DNA of 64,000 nucleotides, taken from contig WOAB01000563.1 in assembly GCA_027886185.1 (NCBI GenBank), positions 1,550,001 through 1,614,000 on the forward strand, in the 5' to 3' direction. This DNA comes from Rheum nobile (Eukaryota > Streptophyta > Magnoliopsida > Caryophyllales > Polygonaceae). Positions within the stretch are counted from its first letter, which is position 1, and every line of letters starts with the position of its first letter. Under the pieces are notes generated by a model, which worked only from the letters and a program-made list of their open reading frames with translations, did not search any database and had not been told where the DNA came from. The position numbers and the translations under genes are program-made. Positions 29,396 to 39,887 of the stretch are shown one piece after another.

Positions 29396-32300
29396 TCAGT
29401 TTAGAGAGATCATCCCAAGGAGCTTTCTCAAATACTCAAAGGGTTTTCTATACAGTGCTTTGGTGAAGATATCTACAACTTGTTCCTCTGTCCTACAATG
29501 ATCCATTCTAATGAAAATTTTCTCAACATTGTCACGAAGAAAATGATGATGAATATCAATATGCTTAGTACGTGAGTGATGAACAGGATTCTTGGAGATG
29601 TTGATAGCACTAGTATTATAACACATAATGGGAACAGTGCCAAGAGACATACCAAAATCCTCCAATTGTTGTTTGAGCCATAATACATGAGCACAACAAG
29701 CGGCAGCAACAACGTACTCAGCTTCGGCAGTTGAAAGGGCAACAGAATTTTGTTTCTTTGATGTCCAAGAAACAAGGCATGGGCCAAGGAACTGTGCCGT
29801 CCCGGATGTGCTTTTGCGATCCACAATGTGACCAGCAAAGTCAGCGTTAGTGAAGCCTACAAGTTCGAACCCACTGTTCCTTGGATACCAAAGACATAGG
29901 TTGTCGTTCCCTTTCAGGTATCGTAGGATCCTCTTGACCTCAGTTAGGTGTGACTCCTTAGGATTTGCTTGAAATCTAGCACAAAGACACACACTAAACA
30001 TAATATCTGGCCTACTTGCTGTTAGATAAAGTAAGGAACCAATCATGCCTCTATACATTGTAGCATCTACATCTTGCCCATTCAAGTCTGCATCAAGTCG
30101 AGTGTTAGGAGAAATAGGGGTATCAATAAGTTTAGCTTTATCCATACCATACTTCTTCAACAGTTCCTTGATGTATTTTTGTTGATGTATTCTTGTTCCC
30201 TCAGAGGATTGAGAAACTTGTAATCCGAGGAAGAAAGAGAGTTCCCCGATCATACTCATCTCAAATTCACTGCTCATGAGATCTTTGAATTTTTCTACAA
30301 GGGCAGGGTTAGTGGAACCAAAAATATAATCATCAACATAGACTTGGACTACGAGAATCTCACCTTTGTGTTCCAAGAGGAACAATGTCTTGTCAATGGC
30401 TCCACGTCTGTATCCATTGGAGAGCAGGAACTGTGCCAACCGATCATACCAAGCTCTGGGAGCTTGTTTGAGCCCATACAGTGCCTTGTCCAGAGAATAC
30501 ACATATTCTGGATGTTCCATGTCTTCAAATCCTGGAGGTTGTTTCACATAAACTTCCTCTTGAAGATAGCCATTGAGAAATGCTATTTTGACATCCATTT
30601 GATATAACTTGAATCCTTTGAAGGCAGCATATGCGATATGGAGTCGAATGGCTTCGATGCGGGCTACTGGAGCATATGTCTCATCATAATCGATCCCTTC
30701 TTGTTGGTTGTAACCTTGAGCAAACAATCTGGCCTTGTTCCTTGTCACAGTTCCAGAGTCATCAAGCTTGTTTCTGAACACCCATCGAGTACCAATGGCA
30801 TGCTTGTGCTTTGGAAAGGGAACAACTCTCCAAACTTTGTTTCTTTCGAATTGATGTAGCTCTTCTTGCATAACAACTATCCAATATGGTTCCTTGAGTG
30901 CTTATTTGATGTTCTTTGGTTCTACAAAAGAAATAAAGGAATAGAAAGCGCAAAAGTTGTAGAGTTGAGAGCGAGTACCTCGTTCTTTATATGGTGTGAG
31001 AAGGTTGTCGACTGGATGGCTCTTTGCAATTCTAGAGCTTATAGATGCTGGAAGTGGAGATATAGGAGAAGGATCTATAGTTGTTGTAGTTGGGGGAACA
31101 GTGACAGCTTCTGAAGAGGTTGTAGTTGTTCCCCAAATTATCGGTGCAGTAGCGTTATCCTGAGTGTCTTCCTCCGAGTCCTCCACAATTGCATTTAGCA
31201 ATTCTTCTTCGATTTCAGATGTATCACCACCAGAAGTTCCTATAGGAACAGTGGTGACACCAGTGTTAGCATCTTGGGTTGTTGATGAGGGAACTACAGG
31301 TGCAGGTGGAGCGATGTTGATCGTAGTTCCGCTATCTGTGGTAGTTCCTTGAGAGCCTGGTGTGCTTCCACTAGGAGTGGGTGTACGGTTCCCTGTGCAT
31401 GGGTTGTCATGATGATTGTTGTTGTCATCATCATCATCTGAGTCTTCTCGTTGCATCCTTGGAAAATCATGATCCGTTGTTGTTGGATTGATGGAATCAC
31501 TCACAGCTTTGGAGTGTTCATCGAAGACTACATGAATACTCTCTTCAATCTTCCGGGTTCTCTTGTTGTAGACTCTATAAGCTTTGCTTGAGTTAGCATA
31601 CCCCAGAAAGATTCCTTCATCGCTCCTTGGATCGAATTTTCTCAAGTTGTCATTTCCATTGTTATGAACGAAACACCTGCAACCAAAGGCTCGCAAGTGG
31701 GAAACATTGGGCTTGCGTTCCCTGATTAGTTCATATGCAGTTTTATTTTACAATGGTCTAAGCATTGCACGATTAAGGATATAGCATGAAGTGTTGATCG
31801 CCTCATCCCAGAATATTCGAGGAAGGTTGCTTGCAATGAGCATTGTTCTTGCCATGTCCTCCAATGTTCTGTTTTTCCTCTCGACTACTCCATTTTGTTG
31901 TGGTGTCCTAGGAGCAGAGAAGTTATGAGAAACCCCATGTTCCCTGCAGTAATCAAGGAACATGGAATTTTCAAACTCTGTTCCATGGTCGGATCGAATG
32001 GAGCTTAGCTTGAGACCCAGATTGGTTTCCACACCCTTAATGAAAGATTCAAATGTCTCGAATACCTGTTCCTTGGAAGAGAGAAAGATTGTACATGTGA
32101 ATCTAGAGTAATCATCAACAATAACAAACACATACTTGTTCCCTGCATGACTTCTTATCCTCATGGGACCATAGAGATCCATATGGATCAGTTCCAGAGG
32201 ATGAGAGGTGGTAACATCCGGTTTGCTTTTGAAAGAGGAACGTGTTTGCTTCCCCCTTACACAGGCTTCACAGACTCCATTGATGTCGGGCTTGACATTC

Positions 32301-32800
32301 AGAAGTCCTCTAACCAGTTCCTTCTTGTGGAGTTTGTGAATAAGTTGTAAATTTGCATGTCCAAGCCTTTTGTGCCACAGTTCCGTCTCTTCAGCTAGAG
32401 ACGCAAAGCACAGTTCCCTTGAGGGCTTGAAGGTTATGTCCACAGTGTACACATCATTGAATCTGATACCCTTTAGTACAATCTCCTTGGTTCTTCTATT
32501 CCTCACGTAGCAATCTTTTGTTGTGAACACAGTCTCATTGTCTCCTTGATCACACAGTTGTGCCACACTTAGAAAATTGAAACCAAATTGATGAACCAGA
32601 CTAACCTCTTTGATTTTGATGTTTGAATTCAATGTAGCTTCTCCTGTTCCCACTATCTCTCTGTAGAGTTTATCTCCAAGGGACACGGTTCCCTTAGAGT
32701 GTTGTTGAAGTGAGGTAAGGTGATCTTTATTTCCTGTCATATGGCATGAGCATGCGCTATCAATGAACCACCTGTTGTTCCCCCTCACTTCATCCTGCAT
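29396..32800 (-). pseudogene. pol: Copia-1 pol: integrase, RT, RNase H
   Basis: One frame of 1,135 codons from ATG 32800 (MQDEVRGNNRW), with TAA at 31748 and 30902. Domains: protease-like/GAG-pre start FIDSACSCHMTG; GAG-pre LWHKRLGHANLQLIHKL; integrase core HMDLYGPM, SDHGTEFEN and TPQQNGVVERKNRTLEDMAR (D, D, E all present); Ser/Thr/Asp-rich linker; RT with RWVFRNKLDDSG, QMDVKIAFLNGYLQEEVYV, LYGLKQAPRAWYDRL and VYVDDYIFGSTN; RNase H with KHIDIHHHFLRDN. In RNase H the conserved D-A-D-F/Y-A-G is NADFAG and the conserved C-D-N is CYN, so two acidic active-site positions are lost. The end GMISLN matches the copia relatives. Confidence 0.93.
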
Positions 32801-32811
32801 AAAGAGAGTTA
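32801..32811 (-). promoter_or_regulatory. Gag/pol junction of Copia-1: stop, 8-nt pyrimidine spacer, ATGCAG
   Basis: Gag stop TAA (32811-32809), CTCTCTTT, then ATG CAG GAT at 32800. Pol is in the -1 frame. The pyrimidine run before ATGCAG|G also resembles a 3' splice site. The same layout is at 62937-62948 in Copia-2. Confidence 0.5.
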
Positions 32812-34749
32812 GTGTTTAGCGACCCAGGCAAGCTTGGCTTTACCTGGTCGTTTAGAGACAAAATAATATTCTCTAGGCTTATCATTGCATAGTTCAAGAG
32901 AAACATCGTAATCATTTAAATTGACATTATTACTCCTACTGTTCCTTCGCTGAGTGTGCTCTTCAGTGAACCTTTGTTTCTTAGCACACTTCTTGACAAC
33001 ATGGTTGTTGTTCCCACAATGCCAACAGATCTTGTAGTAGTCTCCCATGGCATACTTACGATTTGGGACAGGCATTCTACGTTGCTTGGCTCTAACTGGG
33101 TCAGGTGTGTTAGGCAAGTTTCCCTGAGATTGGATGAGATACATCTTATGGGCTGGTTGACCTTGGTACCACGCTTGGTCTTCACTCAACCGAATCTCTA
33201 AGGTCTTCACACGCTCTTCTAGGTAAGAGTTCCTCTCATTAACATTTTGAAGTTCCCTATCCTTCGTCTCTCTAATCTCAGGTATGGTTAACTCATGTTC
33301 CTCACTCTCTTGCCCCTTTCCTTTGTACCCCAGACCATACTTAGGCTCAAAAAAGGTAACCTTTTCTTCTCTAAGCTTTTGCTCAACCAGGATAGAGTGA
33401 ATTTTATTTATTTGAGCTTTCATCTGAGATAGGTCCCTGACAGTGCTAAGAAAACTATGATCATTGTAAGTAGCAACACTTTCAACACGAGGAACAGCGG
33501 AGGAACTAGCAATTTTAGACAAAGATTCATTCAATTCATTGCATTAATCCTCAACATTACTTAGGTCGTTTTGAGTTTTGAGGTTCTCATTATACATGCT
33601 CTTGATAAGAGAAATCAACGACTTTTTATCAAAATTAACAAGAGATTCAAAGAAGGTTTCAGGATCTACCTCTTGTTCTTCACTTGATGACTTCAAAGTC
33701 ATTGCACACATTCTGTTGTTCCCCCATGAATCTGGTTCGTCATCGTCAGAGTTGGCACAATCATCTCCCCAGACAGCAACGAAAGCCTTCTTTTTGTCGT
33801 TCCCAGAATTGTCACCATTGTTGTCTGAGTTGTTCCCTTTAGGTCACTTATTAGCATAGTGACCCTTTTCCTTACAGTTGAAGCAAGTAACGTCCTTGAT
33901 GTCCCGTTTCTCACCATTGTTCCCTTCATTCCTGAATGATCGACCCTTGCGATAGAGAGTTCGCATGGCCTTGGTGAGGAGAGCAGTTTCTGGATCTACA
34001 CCATCCAAGTTGTCATCTTTATTGTTTTCAATCATCTCAAAAGCCTTTTCAACCATCAAAGCAATGCCTTTAGGTTTGACATATTTGTCTTCTTCATCAT
34101 ACTTCTTAATTTTTCCAAAGACTTCATGAAGTGTGAGGTTGAGAGTGTTTGGATTCTCCTTGAGTATAGCTTTAGTCATCTTATGCCTTGGAGGAAGTCC
34201 ATCAATGATGATGAAAATTTTTTCTTTAGGAAGAATTTCCTTTTCATCCGCATCATGAGCAGCAAGTCTTGTGGTGATTTCCTCAAATCTGGATTGATAA
34301 GAGGAAACAGTTTCACCATCCACCATGGCGAAGTTATAGAAGTCTTTATTTGCTTGAAAGCGATCAAGTTCTCTAAGATCAGAACTTCCCATGTATATCT
34401 GTTCCAGAGCTGCCCACATATCCTTTGCAGTGGCACAAGAATGAAGCTTGGATGCATCTTTAATGCTGATTGCATTGTTGATGAACATTCGAGCCTTAGA
34501 ATTTTTCTCCATGATTCTGAAGTCATCTGGGCTCCAAGGTTTGATTCCTTTGATCACGTCTTCAACAACTTTTTCTTCACCCACTTCAATGACTCTCCAG
34601 CATTGATAGTCATTGCTCTGTAACCAGTCTGTGAAGAGGCCCTTCCAGTGTTGAAACTTTCCACCAACAGGCAGGAACGGTGGTTTGTTGTTCTCAAGCC
34701 CAACTTCATGAATGGAGGCCACTGTTACCTGTGAATCTGAAAAGAACAC
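32809..34749 (-). pseudogene. gag: Copia-1 gag
   Basis: UBN2/DUF4219-type copia Gag in one frame. No in-frame ATG is visible near the PBS; the frame is open from 34749 but its first codon is GTG, so the start has been lost or is non-standard. Order: FQHWKGLFTDWLQSNDYQCW, capsid helices (KDMWAALEQIYMGSSDLREL, SYQSRFEEITTRLAAHDADE), zinc knuckle CFNCKEKGHYANK in which the last Cys codon is TGA (33844-33846), acidic region, coiled coil with a TAA near 33543, and a second, distant knuckle CWHCGNNNHVVKKC. It ends KAKLAWVAKH and TAA at 32809. Two knuckles about 270 residues apart are also found in Copia-3. Confidence 0.88.
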
Positions 34750-34767
34750 ACAATCTAGAGCTAACCT

Positions 34768-34779
34768 GCTCTGATACCA
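34768..34779 (-). other. Primer binding site of Copia-1
   Basis: Minus-strand TGGTATCAGAGC, the initiator-Met tRNA site, two bases inside the LTR. Confidence 0.93.
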
Positions 34780-34781
34780 AT

Positions 34782-35597
34782 TGTTGAATCGTTAGTGTGT
34801 TTAATCATGGAACTATATGGCTGTTCCCTGGGCAGCGGAAATAAGTAAAAATTCAAAGTAACAACACAGTTCCCAAAACGTGTACATGTATCATTAAGAG
34901 TTGTGCAATCTTATAAGTCTTCTCTCCACCTATACCCTCGATTAAAGACTTTAAGTGCAATCACCTCTAAACAACACAAGAACAAAACAAAGACTAAAGC
35001 AAGAACTCCCCGTACCTCGCCTTAGCTTTCGATCTCAGTTCTCAAGAGCTCTGGATGACAATGGCTGAGATGTCTTTCCCCAAGACAATTATCATCTATA
35101 TATAGGGTCTAACAAAGATCCTATTACCAAAAATCTAACTACACACGTATGGTAACTATGACAACTTCTGTTTCCAAATAAACTCTAAATCTGATAAACA
35201 CATAGTTTCCATGTATAAAGTTTCCTTAGACTCAAAATCTTCTTCTTCTTCTCCAAGTAAACCACGAAATCTTGTTTCCTTGTATAATTGAGTCTGTCTG
35301 GGAACAGCTAGCATATTTATGTGTTCTCGCATTGTTCCTCAGACGCGGCGTTTCCATAAATAGAATTTTCCTTGTATAAGCGCCATGCGCTTTCCAACTT
35401 TATCAATTGTTTGCGTGGGCACTGTTCCTTATTGTCACAACTTTCCAATGCGCTCCTCTGTTTTCTCTTCTTCACTGTTTTGCCATTGTTCCTTTATCTC
35501 TTCATGAAACCTGAAATTCATAGGAACAACACAAAACCATAAAACCTTATGGTGTTTATCATCATCAAAACCAGAGGGAACTGTCAAGGTTCCAACA
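34782..35597 (-). repeat. 5' LTR of Copia-1
   Basis: 816 bp, same termini as the 3' LTR. TATATATA at 35097-35104. Ends AAGGTTCCAACA before CCGAC. Confidence 0.95.
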
Positions 35598-35767
35598 CCG
35601 ACAAACACCATCAAGTAATAAAAGAGAAATACCGACCAACACTGACAAACACCATCAAAACCAGAGGAAACTGTCATTGATTAATGATATGAATTCATTT
35701 ATAAATTCAAGTATAATCTAACGATTTTGCTAAATGTTGATCGAACGCGTTGATATTTAAATTGCAC
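35598..35767. other. Patchwork junction right of Copia-1
   Basis: AACACCATCAAGTAATAAAA (about 35604-35623) repeats 35867-35886 exactly, and CATCAAAACCAGAGG plus AACTGTCA (35653-35676) repeats the LTR end at 35563-35590. Looks like filler DNA copied from nearby templates during break repair. No gene. Confidence 0.65.
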
Positions 35768-36420
35768 TTTTTTTTTATAAGAAGAGGCACTCTTCAAACT
35801 TTAATAAAGATAAAAAATGGGCGGTGAAGAACCAAAAGGGGTGATAGGCTGATAGTCCTACCCTTAACACCATCAAGTAATAAAAGAGAAATACTATTAG
35901 AAGGTTTGTCTAATACATGAAAACATAAAAGAAAAGAAAAAGCTAGACAAGCAAGATAATCAACAATATAGTTGGCATCTCGATAGGTATGGCGAGACTG
36001 AACGGACCAGTCCCTACATAAGAAGTCTTGGCATTGAGACACTAGACTATGAAGTGGGTGAGAACGAGAAATTGACTTTTCAAGAAGCAGAACAACGGCC
36101 AGCTGCGAGTCGCATTCAAAAACCACTTTCCTAAACCCACTTTTCCAGGCAATCCATAAACCATCAAAAATACCCCAAAATTCTGCCATGTGAATGGTAC
36201 ACACGCCAATATAACGAACGAAGACACAAACTCATTGACTAGGAAAGTTGTGGATTACACATGCAACAAAGGCCGCACCATCTTGATTTATTGCCCCATT
36301 GGAATTAATTTCACCCATTTCCTATCTAGTTTCTCCCAGCAAACATGAGTCTCCTTACGGGTCGGCCCAATATGGGGCCCAACATGAGAGCACGCCATAA
36401 AGTAATCCTTAGCAACAACT
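35768..36420 (-). pseudogene. LINE-derived RNase H fragment
   Basis: Minus-strand protein with AEFWGIFDGLWIAWKSGFRK then VVFECDSQLAVVLLLE, HPLHSLVSQCQDFLCRDWSV and HTYRDANYIVDYLA: the reverse-transcriptase-like RNase H domain found at the 3' end of plant LINEs and in many dispersed copies. E and D of the active site are visible (AEFWG, ECDSQ); the N-terminal strand NSNGAINQDGAA lies in a second frame (about 36310-36270), with a stop and frameshift between. A poly-A-like run (minus strand, 35769-35778) follows AATAAAG-like signals, which fits a LINE 3' end. 5' truncated. Confidence 0.72.
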
Positions 36421-36519
36421 CTCACAACACCAGCCCGTTGTCACTAGAGGAGATTAAATCCTCTGCACCATTTCTATGCTCCCTTCCATGTACTCTATAG
36501 GTTAAATTTGTTTATTTTA

Positions 36520-36625
36520 TACCTTAAATCCTAAAATATAAACCATATACCCTAAATCCTAAACCTTAAATTATAAACCCTAAATCTTAAACTATAAAGC
36601 CTAAACCTTAATTATTAATCATAAT
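36520..36625 (+). repeat. Degenerate telomere-like repeat tract
   Basis: Many CCCTAAA, CCTAAA and CCTTAAA units (ACCCTAAATCC, AAACCCTAAATCTTAAAC, AAGCCTAAACC). About 100 bp, far from perfect. Plant telomere unit is CCCTAAA. Confidence 0.7.
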
Positions 36626-36708
36626 TTAAGGTTTAATATATAAAATAAGCAAGTAAAACTTAAAAGGTACATAAAAGGGTGCAAAAAAATTGAAGTGTCC
36701 CTGGAAAT

Positions 36709-36973
36709 TAGGGGTGTTCATCCGGTTCGGACCGGACCGGATTTTTTCAAAAGTCTGGACCGGAGACCGGACCGGATCGGACCTATTCGGTCCGGTCTAG
36801 GACCGGTTTAGACCGGACCCTTATTTAAAATCTACAAAAAATATCTAAAACAAATATATATAAAACATTTATACTCCTAACTTATTAAATTAAGAAAAAT
36901 ATTTATAAAAAAACATATAAATCTCCAAAAAAACATATAAAAACATATAAATTAAGAAAAAAAAAATTAAATC
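36709..36973 (+). mobile_element. One end of a hAT-like element, cut by Copia-2
   Basis: Starts TAGGGGTGTTCATCCGG, a terminus common to plant hAT non-autonomous elements, followed by a subterminal region dense in GGACCGG/CCGGTCC repeats in both orientations (36728-36825) and then AT-rich sequence. No second end before Copia-2 at 36974. Confidence 0.6.
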
Positions 36974-37824
36974 TGTAGGATCTTACGTGTTAGCAATCAA
37001 AGGGAACTGGGAGTCTAGTTCCTTAGCAGCGGAATAAGTAAACAATAATAGAATCAAGTCCAGATCCTTAGAGTGGGAACCTTTGATAACCAACTAGTTA
37101 TCTAGGATAAAATCCACTACCTCTCTTGCAAGAGGGTTTCAAAGTCTACTTCTTGTATTAATGCTTCGATTACAATCAACTAGGATAGAACACACAGATT
37201 AAGTCTTAGACACACTAAGGACTCTCTACCTAGTTCGACCGAATCAAGCAAACAACAAGACAATCGACTTACAGTTCTTCTTCAAAGAACTAGGCTCGGT
37301 TTTCTTCTCTGTAAGTAATGTGCGTGAATGCGTAAGTGTGAGAGAGTTTCAACTACTCTATTTATGTAATTTACTTGATGGAAGAAACGAATCTCCAACA
37401 ACCAGATTACATAAATAAAATAATCAAAAAGTAATCGGAAAGATAATATTTGTTACCAAATATAATCTCCCACGATTTTACAACTTTCGTTTCCATAAAA
37501 GATATACTTTTAACTCCTAAGATAATATGGAAACATGATAATCTTTAACTTCTCTCTCTAAGTAAAGATCTACCCTAATCGGATCGCCGCCGCCCTTCAT
37601 CTCTTGTTCCAAGCTCTTCCAGCGTCAGCGAGCTTCAGTTCCTTCCGCCAGTTCCCAAATCTGGCATCTTCGTCTATGTCTTGTGCTTTCCAAATCCAGA
37701 GTTCCCTGTTTATCAACACTTATGGAAATATTAATAGTAAAGTGTTTGTCATTATCAAAACTAGGAAAACTGAGAAAGGGAACTAGTTAGGGATCTGGAG
37801 TTCCCCAAAGTTCACTTCCTAACA
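36974..37824 (-). repeat. 3' LTR of Copia-2 (851 bp)
   Basis: Plus-strand TGTAGGATCTTA ... ACTTCCTAACA; on the minus strand it starts TGTTAGGAA and ends GATCCTACA like the Copia-3 LTRs, though shorter. A minus-strand ATAAATAG at 37358-37365 is a possible TATA box. Confidence 0.88.
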
Positions 37825-38351
37825 ATTTCCCCCTTTTTGATGATGACAAACATGTAGAACCTGGCATATCAAAAATAGGCATGAATGATATATGAGGAAA
37901 AACAGAACATAACTAGATGTAGAATAATCAATAGTGAATTGCATATTCCCCCTTAACAACAAACCGAGTTCCTTAATTCCCCCTTAAGAGAACACCCAGT
38001 CTAGAATTCCTTTCATCCTATTAGTTCCAGATTGCCAAGTTCATTCCCCCTTTGGACATCATCGAAAAGAGTCAGTTAGATGAAGAACAAAAAGAATTTA
38101 GAGTGACAAAAATAATAATGCTGAACTCTAGAGAAATGGTACTGTAATAAAAGTTGAAAGCAAATCAGAACAAGTGCAAGGAACGCAGACATTTCATTAA
38201 ATATAAGGAGAACGAAGAGAACATAGACAGCATAGACAAAAGAAAAATAGAAACACTCAGAGACACACAAAAAGGATCAATATATGGAAGAGGGATCCTA
38301 GGGAACTAAGGTTCCGTGTCAGCTGAATTGGGAACTGAGCACTGTCCCAGA
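37825..38351 (-). other. Copia-2 3' non-coding region with four purine tracts
   Basis: Minus-strand AAAAAGGGGGAAAT abuts the LTR (37825-37838); further tracts of A/G-GGGGGAA type lie at about 37946, 37976 and 38044. No gene. Confidence 0.75.
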
Positions 38352-39887
38352 CTATTGCTTGCCCTTGGCTTTGTCTTCTGCGAGCTTGTTATTGACTAAC
38401 TTGGCTACTTCCTGCACGAGGGCTGCATATGTCTTCCACAGCTCCACAACCATTTCATTCGTGAAGTTGCTTCCTTTCTCCACGGCAGCAGCAACCTTGT
38501 CAAAACCTTCAACCAGAGCAGCTTCGATGGATCCCAAGCTGGTCAAGATAACATGTGTGTCGGGGACCAGATGGGGATCAGACTGGCTAGGCTTGAACTC
38601 CTCCTTTTCTGGCTCAGCATCAGATTCTTCATCGACATGCGCCTGTTGTGCCAGACGCTTCACAGTAGTCATGGTGAGTACACAAGAGTACTGGGATTCC
38701 TTGACATCCAAGGGGTAAAGACCAAGGCGGCTTAAAATCTTCTTAATCAGATGTGGGTATGGGAGGGCATGGGTGGTGTGGCCCTTACAGAATTGCATGT
38801 GAGCAATGGTGATGCGGGGCAGGTTAATGGGCTCTCCCAGAATGAGCTTCTCCATAATTACAGCATCAGAGACCAACACTGTGTCCCTTTTCTCTTGACG
38901 GGGAATGATATTTTTGATGAGAAATGTGTGGAGGATTTTTCGGTCAAGGATGAGATACTTTGTCAGCAGGGGGCCCTTGGAAGGAGTGTTGCCATCAAAC
39001 ACGGTCTTGATAATGGCCTGCTTACGCTTGGTTGGCCAGTTCCGTTTGACAATAACCCCAAAGCCTTTTCCAGTTTCGAGGCCCAGCACCGACCCAATGA
39101 CAGCAGCAGATAGGGGAATTAGATTACCTCCCCAAGTGAGAATGGCGTCGTGCACTGGCTGATCGTCCTTAGCCGCCACGAATTGCAGATTCTGATAGAA
39201 GAGTCACACCAGATTTTCGTTGACGGAGAACGGCTCCGGCACCAGTGTGTCCCACCCTTGTAGTTGTAGCTTAGCGTGAGCAGCTGAGACACTCTCATCA
39301 TCGGCAGTATCCCAGAATTCGTTGCCAACGATTAGAGGCTCCAGAATGTTGCGAGTGGCAAGAGTCGGTGCCACTTGGGAGGAAACTGGGGACGGTGGAG
39401 TGGTTGGCTGGGATATAGGCGTCTTCCCCTTTGCGGCCTTTGAAAGTTTTGCCTTTTTGGCGGGAGTAGCTTCCTTAAGATGAAGAGAGGGAATTCCATG
39501 GTCGCCTTTGGCAGCACGGCGCTTTACACGGCCGACCACTGACTGGGAGTCGCTGGGGAGCTTTAGAGAGGTCGTCAGAGTAGGAAGCAGCTCCACATCG
39601 ATCGGATCGGCCCCTTGAGAAGGAGAGGAGTGTTGAGAAGCCTCTTTTGTCGGTGCGGGAGAGACATGCTTTGACGGAGTATGCTCTGACGAGGCAGATT
39701 CAGACTGACTCACCTCCTTTACCGGTGGTGGCGCCGATTGGTCTGGGTTCTCCACAGGTGGAGGCACCGAAGATTGTGCCTTTGTCGGTGTAGCCACCTG
39801 GGAGGAGAAGGAGGTGACTTTCTTCTTCCGATATGCCTCCAGAATAGCCATCTCATCGGCAGGGAGCTGGGGAATACCGGTATCCAT
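38352..39887 (-). pseudogene. Copia-2 third ORF (SIRE env-like position), one nonsense codon
   Basis: ATG at 39887 (MDTGIPQLPADEMAILEAYR). 512-codon frame broken only by TGA at 39204-39206. N-terminal 200 residues are Pro/Ser/Lys-rich, with RVKRRAAKGD and KKAKLSKAAKGK as possible nuclear localisation signals. Core domain: LEPLIVGNEFWD, LQLQGWDTLVPEPF, then after the stop LFYQNLQFVAAKDDQPVHDA, PLSAAVIGSVLGLETGKGFG, LIKNIIPRQEKRDTVLVSDA, INLPRITIAHMQFCKGHTTH, ALPYPHLIKKILSRLGLYP. The C-terminal part is a helical, coiled-coil-like segment ending KLAEDKAKGKQ. It aligns along its length with the Copia-3 ORF. No signal peptide or membrane segment. Confidence 0.85.

Larger units (their letters stand above)
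25668..35597 (-). mobile_element. Copia-1: full-length SIRE-type Ty1/copia element (9,930 bp)
   Basis: 816-bp LTRs at both ends, initiator-Met PBS, gag, integrase, RT, RNase H and a third ORF before the 3' LTR, which is the SIRE layout. Flanks are CCGAT (25663-25667) and CCGAC (35598-35602), a 5-bp duplication with one T/C difference. LTRs show about 30 mismatches in 816 bp by hand (about 3.7%), more than Copia-3 or Athila. Pol is one frame with only two nonsense codons. Confidence 0.93.
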
